46,553 nt of DNA from Methylobacterium aquaticum (GTDB lineage: Bacteria > Pseudomonadota > Alphaproteobacteria > Rhizobiales > Beijerinckiaceae), in the NCBI RefSeq assembly GCF_001043915.1, contig NZ_LABX01000256.1:1-46553 (forward strand), in the 5' to 3' direction. Of the stretch, positions 33,169 through 39,742 are shown piece after piece. The position numbers and the translations under genes were made by a program. The notes under the pieces are model-generated. The model searched no databases. It saw nothing but the letters and a program-made list of their open reading frames with translations, and was not told the DNA's origin. Numbering within the stretch: position 1 is the stretch's first letter; every line of letters starts with the position of its first letter.

Positions 33169-36100
33169 GCCTTCACATCCTGCTCGACGCGCACTGACCC
33201 CGTCTCGTCCCCGGCGCGCCCGGAGAGTGCCGCAGCCGGCGCCGCAGCGCCAGCCCCCGCCCTCATCTCTCCGGGGGACGCCGCCGGTGTCGCGGGGGTC
33301 TCCGGCTCCTGACTCTCCGGTCCGTGGATCTGCGTGCCGGCAGCCCGCAGCACCAGCTGGAACCGGTCGGCCAGGCGGTCGTTCGGCAGCACCACCACGA
33401 GGCTGTTCTCGCGGCCGAACCGCTCCAGCAGCAGGCCCAGCACCGTGCGGGCGCGGGTCTCGCCCATCGGCGACAGCGCTCCGTCGAGGACGAGCAGGTC
33501 CGGCCGGCGGATCAGGGCCCGCACCAGGCTCACCACCGCCCGCTGGACGCTCGACAGGAAGCGTCCCTCCGGGCCGACCTGATGGTCGAGCCCGACCCGG
33601 GTGATGGCGGGGGCGAGCTGCATCTCCTGCACGAGGGCGGTGCCGGTCGCCGTCACGGTCTCGACGGCATCGGCGACCGACTGGTTGATGCGGCCGAACA
33701 GCAGGTTGTCACGTAAGGGCGCGGCGGCGCAGACGCGATCGGGGTCGTAGAAATCGACGCCCCCCATCCCGGCCTCGTCGAGAGCGGCGCGCAGCTGCGC
33801 CCGCGCCTCGACGAGCCGTCCGCGAAACGCATCGTCGATCAGGCCGAGGCGATGGCGAGGCTCGATATAGGCGAGCGGCAGGGCGATGAGCCGGGTCGCG
33901 TCGGCCGAGCCGTAGCGTCCGAGCCCGATCCAGCGCCGCCGCACCCGGTCGAGCGTGCCGCCGCCATGGCGCGCGGCCGACGCCTCGGTGGCGGTGCGGC
34001 GGGCGAGGATCGCCTCGTATTCCGGCAGTTCGTCGGCGGAGAGGAACGAGAATTGCTCGAAGAGCGGATGCCCGCTCGGCAGACCCTGGAAGATCTCCAG
34101 CATCGTGGCGGCGATGCGCTCGCCCATGGTGACGAGCTCGTCGGCGAGCCCGGTGCGGTCGAGCACCAGGCGCACCACCGCATGCTCGGCCAGCGCCCGG
34201 CCGGTGAGCGCCGTGGTGGTCGGCACGCCGAACAGCAGGTTCTCGGCCACCGTCGCCTGGCGGTTGTAGCGGGCGGGGTCGAACGGCTCGACGAGATGCG
34301 CCCGCCCCTGCGCCGCCAGGCGCTCGCGGAAGGCGATCCGCGCCTCGATCAGCCGCGCGGCCAGCTCCGGGTGGCGCTCGGGATCGACCTGGCCGAGGAG
34401 ACCGAAGCGGTAGACCTCCTCGCCCATGCCGATGCGGGTGAGCCAGTCGAGGATCAGGGCGTCGAGGGCGGCGGCGTCCGTGACGCCGGCCTGTTCGTAG
34501 TCGATCCAGTCGGCCGGGAACGGCGCGACCGGGTTGCCGGTGCGGCGGGCCTCGGCGAGCGCCTTGGCGTCCGTGACGAGGGCGGCATCGGGCGGGCGGC
34601 GGTTGAGGCCGTACACGATGTTGTCGCGCAGCGAGCCTGGGAACAGGATCGGATCGACCCCCGCATAGGCGATGCGCCGGGTGAGCGCCGCGCCGGACCA
34701 TTCGGCGAGGTCGCGGTCGTCCAGGGTGAGTCGCCCCGAGGTCGGCACCGCGAGCCGCGCCAGCACCTCGGCGAAGGTCGAGGCTGCCGGGCCGCCGTCG
34801 CTGACGATGCCGATCAGCGCCGGCAGGGGGAGGGACAGGGAGACGTTGGCCAGGACCGGCCCGTGCGGCTCCTGGACGCCGAGGCCCTCGGCGGCGAGGC
34901 GCCCGCACAGGGACTCGTCGCGTCCGGGCGCGTCGAGCCCGATCAGCCGCTCGGGCAGGAATTGCTGCAAGACCTGCTCGTACTTCACCTGCACGTCGAG
35001 CCGCTGCTGGTCCCAGTCGATCAGCTCCTTCAAGGGCGGCGGCAGGTCGCGATAGGCGGCGATCACCGCGACGAGCTGGCCGATGCTGAGCTGGCCCTTC
35101 AGGGCGAAGTAGCCGCCGATGCAGTAGAACAGGAACGGCGTCATCTGGGCGAGCAGATTGTTCAGGAACTTGACCATGAACTTGCGCTGGTAGATGCGCA
35201 GGCGCAGGTCGAACAACCCGCCGAGGCGGTGGCCGATCTCGGCCCGCTCCCAGGCTTCGGCCCCGTTGGAATGCACCGCCGCGATGCCGTCCACCACCTC
35301 GCCGACCCGGCCGGCGAGGCGGCGCGAGGCGAGCTGGCGCTGGCGCCCGAGGCGCAACAGCTCGCGCCGCAGGCGCGGGATCACCACGAACTGGATCCCC
35401 ACCACCCCGGCGGCGAGCAGCCCGAGCCAGACGTTCTGGAGCAGGATGAAGGTCATCGCGGTGGCCGCCTGGGTGCCCAGGAAGGCCGGCAGGATGTAGG
35501 CGTCGCCGATGAAGCCGCCGATCGGCTCGACCTCGTCGCGGATGATCGTGGCGACCTCGGAGGCTTTGGTCTGGCGCAACGATTCCGGCGAGAAGCGCAT
35601 GATCAGCGAGAACAGCTGGAACCGCAGGCGCCGCAGCATCCGCTCGCCGAGCGCACCCTTGGCCACGTTGATCCAGTACTTGAACGCGCCGTTGATCAGC
35701 ACCAGGAGCAGGAACATCGAGGAGAGGCCGAACAAAAGCTCGAACCGATCAACGTCGAAGCCTGGGAACAGCGCAATGTCGTGGCCGAACCAGTCCGGCA
35801 TCTGCAAGCGCAGCACCAGGAACTTGGCCGTCTCGTTGCCCTTCTCGAAGGCGTGGCCCTGGATCGCCTCGTTGACGATGCGCCGCGGCAGGTCGAGGGA
35901 GGCGAAGTAGAGCGGCAGCGAGGCCAGCACGACGCCACAGATCAGGATCTGGTCGCGCTTGGAATGCCGCCAGATGTAGCGGAACAGGCTGCGGTCGAGG
36001 CCGCCCGAGGCATCGGCCGCTTCCGGGTCGTTGCCGGGCCGGGAGGCGGCGGCCGTCGCCGGATCCTGTCCGGCCGGGCGGGCACGGGCCCCGCGCCCGC

Positions 36101-36170
36101 CAGCCGGATCGCGGCCCGCCGCCGGAGTCACGCCGCTCGTCCGCTCCGCCGTGTCCGCCCCACTGCTCAT
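33165..36170 (-). CDS. ABC-exporter-like membrane protein with degenerate nucleotide-binding domain
   Basis: This is a 1001-aa protein. After a disordered 60-residue head, residues 65-380 form a type-1 exporter membrane domain (ILICGVVLASLPLYFASLDL, LLVLINGAFKYWINVAKGAL, FLFYCIGGYFALKGQLSIG). The ATPase domain is abnormal. The Walker A position reads VSDGGPAAST (about 453) without the lysine, the signature reads FLSSVQRA (about 871), Walker B ends LLVLDGALSP with Gly for Glu (about 891), and the H-loop histidine is Asn in VVLPNDR (about 925). About 350 residues separate the first LRDNIVYG block from the signature, and that block recurs twice (VAENLLFG, LRDNLLFG). ATP hydrolysis seems unlikely. 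It is coupled to the cNMP-binding protein. Confidence 0.85.
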   Translation of the reverse strand: MSSGADTAERTSGVTPAAGRDPAGGRGARARPAGQDPATAAASRPGNDPEAADASGGLDRSLFRYIWRHSKRDQILICGVVLASLPLYFASLDLPRRIVNEAIQGHAFEKGNETAKFLVLRLQMPDWFGHDIALFPGFDVDRFELLFGLSSMFLLLVLINGAFKYWINVAKGALGERMLRRLRFQLFSLIMRFSPESLRQTKASEVATIIRDEVEPIGGFIGDAYILPAFLGTQAATAMTFILLQNVWLGLLAAGVVGIQFVVIPRLRRELLRLGRQRQLASRRLAGRVGEVVDGIAAVHSNGAEAWERAEIGHRLGGLFDLRLRIYQRKFMVKFLNNLLAQMTPFLFYCIGGYFALKGQLSIGQLVAVIAAYRDLPPPLKELIDWDQQRLDVQVKYEQVLQQFLPERLIGLDAPGRDESLCGRLAAEGLGVQEPHGPVLANVSLSLPLPALIGIVSDGGPAASTFAEVLARLAVPTSGRLTLDDRDLAEWSGAALTRRIAYAGVDPILFPGSLRDNIVYGLNRRPPDAALVTDAKALAEARRTGNPVAPFPADWIDYEQAGVTDAAALDALILDWLTRIGMGEEVYRFGLLGQVDPERHPELAARLIEARIAFRERLAAQGRAHLVEPFDPARYNRQATVAENLLFGVPTTTALTGRALAEHAVVRLVLDRTGLADELVTMGERIAATMLEIFQGLPSGHPLFEQFSFLSADELPEYEAILARRTATEASAARHGGGTLDRVRRRWIGLGRYGSADATRLIALPLAYIEPRHRLGLIDDAFRGRLVEARAQLRAALDEAGMGGVDFYDPDRVCAAAPLRDNLLFGRINQSVADAVETVTATGTALVQEMQLAPAITRVGLDHQVGPEGRFLSSVQRAVVSLVRALIRRPDLLVLDGALSPMGETRARTVLGLLLERFGRENSLVVVLPNDRLADRFQLVLRAAGTQIHGPESQEPETPATPAASPGEMRAGAGAAAPAAALSGRAGDETGSVRVEQDVKA

Positions 36171-36260
36171 GGTCCAGCCGCCTCAGATCCCGCCTGCCTG
36201 TGTAGAGGGACGGAGCAGGACTGGAAACCGCCGCCGCCCCCGGCTGCGGCGGCGTCCGGT

Positions 36261-36479
36261 CTAATCCCGGCGGGGATCGGTCTTGCGCGTGCTCAGTCCG
36301 CCGGCCGGCGCGTCGCCGAACTGGTGGTTCGGCTGGGGCGAGTCGCCCGGCTCCTCGGTCGTCGTCGGATGCGGGCTGCCCTCCTCGGCGGGCATTGGCG
36401 GCAGCGCCGCGCGGTTCGGCGCGGGCGCGGTCTCCGGTTGCGCGGCGGCGTCCCGGCTCACCATGGTCTTGTTGGTCAT
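36261..36479 (-). CDS. Small Pro-rich stress-regulon protein of unknown function
   Basis: This is a 72-aa protein. The start at 36479 (MTNKTMVSRD) follows CCGGAGCAG; an in-frame ATG at 36494 would add 5 residues. The sequence is polar and disordered, Pro/Glu/Thr-rich (ALPPMPAEEGSPHPTTTEEP), ending STRKTDPRRD. I recognise no domain. What supports it is a perfect EcfG-type promoter (36548-36572, minus strand) about 70 nt upstream and a location inside the PhyR island. Small disordered hydrophilic proteins are common among bacterial desiccation and stress proteins, but a role is not shown. Confidence 0.55.
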   Translation of the reverse strand: MTNKTMVSRDAAAQPETAPAPNRAALPPMPAEEGSPHPTTTEEPGDSPQPNHQFGDAPAGGLSTRKTDPRRD

Positions 36480-36547
36480 CGGCTGCTCCGGCATGGTCGA
36501 GGGTGCGGCAGGCAGCCGCAGGCCGCCCCACCGCGGAGTCCGGGGCG

Positions 36548-36572
36548 AACGCCGGCCCGCCCAGCCGGTTCC
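36548..36572 (-). promoter_or_regulatory. EcfG-type promoter for the 36261-36479 gene
   Basis: Reading the minus strand: GGAAC (36572-36568), 16 nt, CGTT (36551-36548). This is the general-stress sigma factor consensus. It is the left arm of a divergent pair with the promoter at 36714. Confidence 0.7.
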
Positions 36573-36713
36573 ACCCGGGCGGTTCACGCGGCCAAGTTTC
36601 GCCGTGCAGGCGCGATGTTAGCTCAAGTCACCGCGAGACGGCCGCGCTCCGGCCGGTCCGCCTGTACTGCCCCGAATCGGGACCATCGGCCGGCGGCCCC
36701 CGCATGCGTGGCA

Positions 36714-36738
36714 GGAACCATCATTTCCGCTGAAGGTT
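36714..36738 (+). promoter_or_regulatory. EcfG-type promoter for the KGG stress protein
   Basis: GGAAC (36714-36718), 16 nt, GGTT (36735-36738). One mismatch to CGTT in the -10 element. The start codon of the KGG gene is 34 nt downstream. Confidence 0.65.
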
Positions 36739-36771
36739 GTCGGGATTGAGAACCCCGCCAAGGAGGCAATC

Positions 36772-36966
36772 ATGGCAACCGGAAATTCGACCTCGAAGCG
36801 CGGCTTCGCGTCCATGGATCTGGAGCGCCAGCGCGAGATCGCCAGCAAGGGCGGTCGCAGCGTGCCGGCCGAGAAGCGCTCCTTCTCGCAGGATCGTGAA
36901 CTGGCCTCGTCGGCCGGCCGCAAGGGCGGGCAGGCGTCGGGCAGCGGCCGCACCACCGACGAGTGA
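36772..36966 (+). CDS. KGG-motif general stress protein (Con-10/YciG-like)
   Basis: This is a 64-aa protein whose ATG follows AAGGAGG. It contains the tandem KGG repeat of stress-induced hydrophilic proteins: RGFASMDLERQREIASKGG, then SFSQDRELASSAGRKGGQAS. The family includes fungal Con-10 and enterobacterial YciG; members accumulate in stationary phase or desiccation. An EcfG-type promoter sits just upstream, so it is very probably part of the general stress regulon, in line with its place next to phyR. The biochemical role of the family is not well known. Confidence 0.9.
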   Translation: MATGNSTSKRGFASMDLERQREIASKGGRSVPAEKRSFSQDRELASSAGRKGGQASGSGRTTDE

Positions 36967-37078
36967 CGGTGGGATCCCGTCGAGCGGCCCACGCCCAGCG
37001 GGTGGACGACTGCCGTCACCCCGATGACCGGGCCGCGTCGCGCGCGCTCATCCGAAGGACCCGTTCAGACCCGCGCTC

Positions 37079-37114
37079 ATGCGCCGGAGGGAGCCCGCCT
37101 CACCTCCGGCGCAT
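37079..37114. other. Perfect hairpin downstream of the KGG gene
   Basis: ATGCGCCGGAGG and CCTCCGGCGCAT form a 12-bp stem with a 12-nt loop. There is no T-tract, so it may stabilise the mRNA 3' end or act as a weak terminator. Another hairpin follows at 37185. Confidence 0.5.
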
Positions 37115-37184
37115 CAGCATGGGCCGTGAACGATGGTGTTTGAGTGAGGCCGCGGCCGATACAGGGATACGCTCACGCGACGAC

Positions 37185-37214
37185 GCACCCCGGACGCGAT
37201 GGCGTCCGGGGTGC
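37185..37214 (+). terminator. Strong terminator-like hairpin between convergent genes
   Basis: GCACCCCGGACGC and its perfect complement form a 13-bp stem with a GATG loop. On the plus strand GCGTTGTCGTTTT follows, so it should terminate transcription arriving from the KGG gene. The minus-strand side has no T-run. Confidence 0.65.
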
Positions 37215-37231
37215 GCGTTGTCGTTTTGCCG

Positions 37232-37438
37232 TCAGGCCGCGACGGCTCGCGCCGTGACCACCAGGTTGCGCCGCGCCAGGGCGGCGCAGACCACGTCGTC
37301 TCCCGGCCGCACGACCGTGACGCCGGCAAGCACGCTGGCAAACCGGTCGGCATCAGGCTCGACGTGACCGTCGCGATGGATGCGCTCCGGCGGCGGCGGT
37401 TGAGGCGAGGGAACCTCGTATTCGCGCAAATCGATCAT
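37232..37438 (-). CDS. Small hypothetical protein
   Basis: This is a 68-aa protein starting at 37438. The first half is polar with a Pro run (VPSPQPPPPERIHRDGHVEP) and the second half reads as alternating strand/helix (RFASVLAGVTVVRPGDDVVC, ALARRNLVVTARAVAA). No family recognised. It lies 40 nt downstream of the exported protein gene on the same strand, and would be co-transcribed from the EcfG-type promoter at 38037. The ribosome binding site is weak, so it may be over-called. Confidence 0.45.
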   Translation of the reverse strand: MIDLREYEVPSPQPPPPERIHRDGHVEPDADRFASVLAGVTVVRPGDDVVCAALARRNLVVTARAVAA

Positions 37439-37478
37439 GGCGAGGAGCCCGGTGGAGTGGGGAGGCCGTGCGGCGGCG

Positions 37479-38003
37479 TCAGAGCGTCGCGACGGGGGTC
37501 GGGGCGAGGCCAGCCGGCAGGACGTCGCCGGCCTCGGCCAGACAACGGCTCGGCAGCAGGCGGCGGGCCTCGTGGCCGGCGAGGCCGCTGATTGCGCCCT
37601 CGCAGCCTTCCGGCATCCGCCGCACCGACGGCACGGCGGGGACCGGATCGCGCTGCGCCACCGGCGTGCCGGTACGCTCGCGCACGGTCACGTGGGGGAT
37701 CGCGGTGTCGCGCGCCACCAGGGTCGTGTTGCGGGCGGCATCGGCCTGGTAGACCACGTCGCCGGCGGCGTTGCGCAGGGTGACCTTGGCGGCACCGAGG
37801 CCGGTGATCTCGACCACCACCGGGACCTGCACCGTCGCGGCCGGCCGGACCGGCGCGAGACGGTCGCCCTTGACCGCCGCCTGCTCGACGGCCGGACGGG
37901 CGACAGCCCCGACGGAATGCTCGATCAGCGGCGGCCCGACCAAGGCGAGAAACGCAGCCGGAACCGTCATGCCGAAGAAGAAGTGCGGGCGGAGCATACG
38001 CAT
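37479..38003 (-). CDS. Predicted exported or membrane-anchored protein in the stress regulon
   Basis: This is a 174-aa protein with the start at 38003 after GAGGGCC. Residues 1-30 contain a signal-like segment (LRPHFFFGMTVPAAFLALVG). The body has a repeated strand pattern (VQVPVVVEITGLGAAKVTLR, VVYQADAARNTTLVARDTAI) that could be a small beta-sandwich, and a Cys pair (PEGCEG, SRCLAE). No family is recognised. An EcfG-type promoter with a 17-nt spacer is 34 nt upstream. It is divergent from the proposed small RNA and may encode a cell-envelope stress protein. Confidence 0.6.
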   Translation of the reverse strand: MRMLRPHFFFGMTVPAAFLALVGPPLIEHSVGAVARPAVEQAAVKGDRLAPVRPAATVQVPVVVEITGLGAAKVTLRNAAGDVVYQADAARNTTLVARDTAIPHVTVRERTGTPVAQRDPVPAVPSVRRMPEGCEGAISGLAGHEARRLLPSRCLAEAGDVLPAGLAPTPVATL

Positions 38004-38036
38004 GGCCCTCGCGGCGAAGCTTGAGATTGCTTCGTT

Positions 38037-38062
38037 AACGCATATCCACGGCAAGTCGTTCC
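38037..38062 (-). promoter_or_regulatory. EcfG-type promoter for the exported protein gene
   Basis: On the minus strand: GGAAC (38062-38058), 17 nt, CGTT (38040-38037). Perfect match to both elements. The start codon at 38003 is 34 nt downstream. Forms a divergent pair with 38215. Confidence 0.72.
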
Positions 38063-38214
38063 CGCCTCCGTGCCCGAACGGGACAGTTCATGCGGCGAAT
38101 GCGGCGGATCCTGTCAACCTGTCGTTAACCGGCGCCGGCGCCGCGCCCGCGAGGCACAAGCGCAGCAATTTCGCCACAGGCAACAAAAAAAAGAAACACC
38201 CTTCCTCGCCAGAC

Positions 38215-38240
38215 GGAACCTGATCCCGGTGTTTCCCGTT
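38215..38240 (+). promoter_or_regulatory. EcfG-type promoter for a candidate small RNA
   Basis: GGAAC (38215-38219), 17 nt, CGTT (38237-38240), a perfect match. There is no plausible gene behind it: the next thing downstream is a Rho-independent terminator ending near 38338. Confidence 0.72.
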
Positions 38241-38246
38241 GATATG

Positions 38247-38338
38247 GCAACCCGGCCACCTGGTCCTCCCCGCATTCCCCTTGTGCATCGGCCGGAAACT
38301 CTTTCAACGGGCCGGATCCTGATCCGGCCCGTTCTTTT
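38247..38338 (+). ncRNA. Candidate EcfG-dependent small regulatory RNA (GsrN-like architecture)
   Basis: Transcription from the promoter at 38215 should start near 38246-38249 and end at the terminator finishing near 38338, giving about 92 nt. The 5' part forms a hairpin with stem CCGGCC (38252-38257) and GGCCGG (38290-38295) around a 32-nt loop rich in C (CCTGGTCCTCCCCG and ATTCCCC). The 3' part is the terminator hairpin. An open frame from the ATG at 38244 exists but lacks a ribosome binding site and a recognisable product. Caulobacter GsrN, a stress-sigma-dependent RNA, also has a C-rich 5' loop that pairs with target leaders; the likeness here is architectural, not a sequence match. Confidence 0.55.
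38307..38338 (+). terminator. Rho-independent terminator of the candidate small RNA
   Basis: ACGGGCCGGAT, loop CCTG, ATCCGGCCCGT: an 11-bp perfect stem directly followed by TCTTTT on the plus strand. It is one of the best terminators in the window, yet no plus-strand protein gene lies upstream of it. Confidence 0.85.
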
Positions 38339-38667
38339 GTCGTGGGCTTCGATTTGGGCCTCGATTGTCGGGACCACCCCCAGTCTAGCGGAAGCATCGG
38401 CGGGACGCCGAGCCGATCGCCAGCCCCGGACCCTGGCCGCATCTCTGTGCCGCCTGTCGATTACGCACGCTGCCGGCTCGGGCGGGAGAGAGCGGAGCCG
38501 AGGGCGACCGCGCAGCCGATCGCCTGTCCCCACGAGCGGCAGGAATCTTCGGGGAACCAGACGGGAAAGTCCGTCACCGCTGCCCCTTACCTGGCACACC
38601 TTCACCCTGGCACACCTTCACCTGGCAAAGCGCCCTGGATGCGGCCCTGGGTGAAACCGGCATGTCC
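38339..38667. other. Gene-free stretch between small RNA and phyR terminator
   Basis: No gene is supported. It contains the 16-bp tandem duplication at 38591-38622, listed separately. Open frames on both strands are compositional. Confidence 0.45.
38591..38628 (+). repeat. Perfect 16-bp tandem duplication
   Basis: CTGGCACACCTTCACC occurs twice back to back (38591-38606, 38607-38622), and a third copy begins (CTGGCA, 38623-38628). It is probably a recent slippage event; no function is evident. Confidence 0.8.
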
Positions 38668-38716
38668 GAAAAACGGCGAAGCCCCGGCACCCGCCTGACG
38701 GCGGGCCCAGGGCTTC
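38668..38716 (-). terminator. Terminator of phyR
   Basis: Downstream of the phyR stop on the minus strand: GAAGCCC / GGGCTTC with an inner GCCCGCC / GGCGGG stem, followed by GCCGTTTTTCGG. A long hairpin with a T-run, in the right place for phyR. Confidence 0.75.
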
Positions 38717-38750
38717 GTCCGACAGATCGCGCGTGGCGATCCGTCCTGTG

Positions 38751-39554
38751 TCAGGCGCTCGCGCGGGCCTCGCGGCGGCGGGCGCTCTGCTGGAAGAACA
38801 GGGCCTGGCTGATCACCGCCGAGACGTTGGCGGGCTGGAACGGCTTGGCGATGAGGAAGGCCGGCTCGGGCCGTTCGCCGGTGAGGAAGCGCTCCGGATA
38901 GGCGGTGATGAAGATCACCGGCACCTCGAACGACTTCAGAAGGTCGTTGACCGCGTCGAGGCCCGAGGAGCCGTCGGCGAGCTGGATGTCGGCAAGGATC
39001 AGGCCGGGGCGCTTGCTCGACGCGAGCTTGACCGCCTCGGTCCGCGTCCGGGCGACGCCGGTGACGTTGTGGCCCAAGCCCTCCACCAGGGCCTCCAGGT
39101 CCATGGCGATCAACGGCTCGTCCTCGATGATGAGGATCTCGGTCGCCATGTCGGCGGCCAGCTCGCGGCCGGCCTCGTCGACGAGGTCGCGGACCTCCGA
39201 GACCTCGACGCCCAGGATGGTGGCGGCGTCTTCCTCGGAGAAACCCTCCAGGCAGGAGAGCAGGAAAGCCTGCCGCGGCAGCGGGGTGATCTGGCCCAAC
39301 CGCACCTCGGCCGGCAGGTCGTGCTGCGCCTGCTCGGTCTGGCCATTCACGGAGAGCGAATTCCAGATCCGGGTGAAGACGCGGAACAGGTCGGCCTTCA
39401 CGTTGGTGCTGCGCCCGAGGGTCTCGGGCTCGTTCACCAGCGTCTCGAGCGTCGCGGCCACGTAGGCATCGCCGGCCACCTGGCTGCCCGTCAGGGCGCG
39501 CGCGTAGCGGCGCAGGTAAGGCAGGTGCTGCACCACGAGTTGTGCTGTCGACAT
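38751..39554 (-). CDS. phyR: PhyR, general stress response regulator
   Basis: This is a 267-aa protein. Residues 1-130 are a sigma-factor-like domain resembling EcfG (LPYLRRYARALTGSQVAGDA, KADLFRVFTRIWNSL, LPRQAFLLSCLEGFSEEDAA), and residues 139-255 are a receiver domain (EILIIEDEPLIAMDLEALVE, LILADIQLADGSSGLDA with the phosphorylated Asp, VPVIFITAYPE, FLIAKPF). On phosphorylation PhyR binds NepR and frees EcfG, which turns on the stress regulon. The order and length match Methylobacterium PhyR. It has its own perfect EcfG-type promoter, back to back with that of nepR, so the loop is autoregulated. Neither ecfG nor the sensor kinase gene is in the window. Confidence 0.97.
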   Translation of the reverse strand: MSTAQLVVQHLPYLRRYARALTGSQVAGDAYVAATLETLVNEPETLGRSTNVKADLFRVFTRIWNSLSVNGQTEQAQHDLPAEVRLGQITPLPRQAFLLSCLEGFSEEDAATILGVEVSEVRDLVDEAGRELAADMATEILIIEDEPLIAMDLEALVEGLGHNVTGVARTRTEAVKLASSKRPGLILADIQLADGSSGLDAVNDLLKSFEVPVIFITAYPERFLTGERPEPAFLIAKPFQPANVSAVISQALFFQQSARRREARASA

Positions 39555-39603
39555 TCAGGTCCCCTTGGGTGTTGCCGTTTGCGCGCGTCGGCCCTCACGC
39601 CTC

Positions 39604-39628
39604 AACGCCTTGCAGGCGCATTCGTTCC
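39604..39628 (-). promoter_or_regulatory. EcfG-type promoter for phyR
   Basis: On the minus strand: GGAAC (39628-39624), 16 nt, CGTT (39607-39604). Perfect match, 50 nt before the phyR start. Its -35 element is only 9 nt from that of the nepR promoter. Confidence 0.8.
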
Positions 39629-39637
39629 GGGCGGGCT

Positions 39638-39662
39638 GGAACTGACTCGGCCGGCGCGCGTT
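39638..39662 (+). promoter_or_regulatory. EcfG-type promoter for nepR
   Basis: GGAAC (39638-39642), 16 nt, CGTT (39659-39662). Perfect match, 80 nt before the nepR start. Together with the phyR promoter it forms a compact bidirectional unit. Confidence 0.8.
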
Positions 39663-39742
39663 GTCGCCGCAACGCGACCCGGCATGCCGGGCGCCATGGC
39701 ATCGCCCTGTCCGCGTGTCCAGGAGGGGCGAAGGGGAATGGC

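Noticed and set aside
33852..36749. Long plus-strand open frame opposite the ABC-like gene
   Set aside because: Low-complexity composition, no start site, and the minus strand has clear membrane-domain features.
38244..38654. Open frame starting with ATG inside the candidate small RNA
   Set aside because: No ribosome binding site, it passes straight through a strong terminator, and the product is low-complexity.
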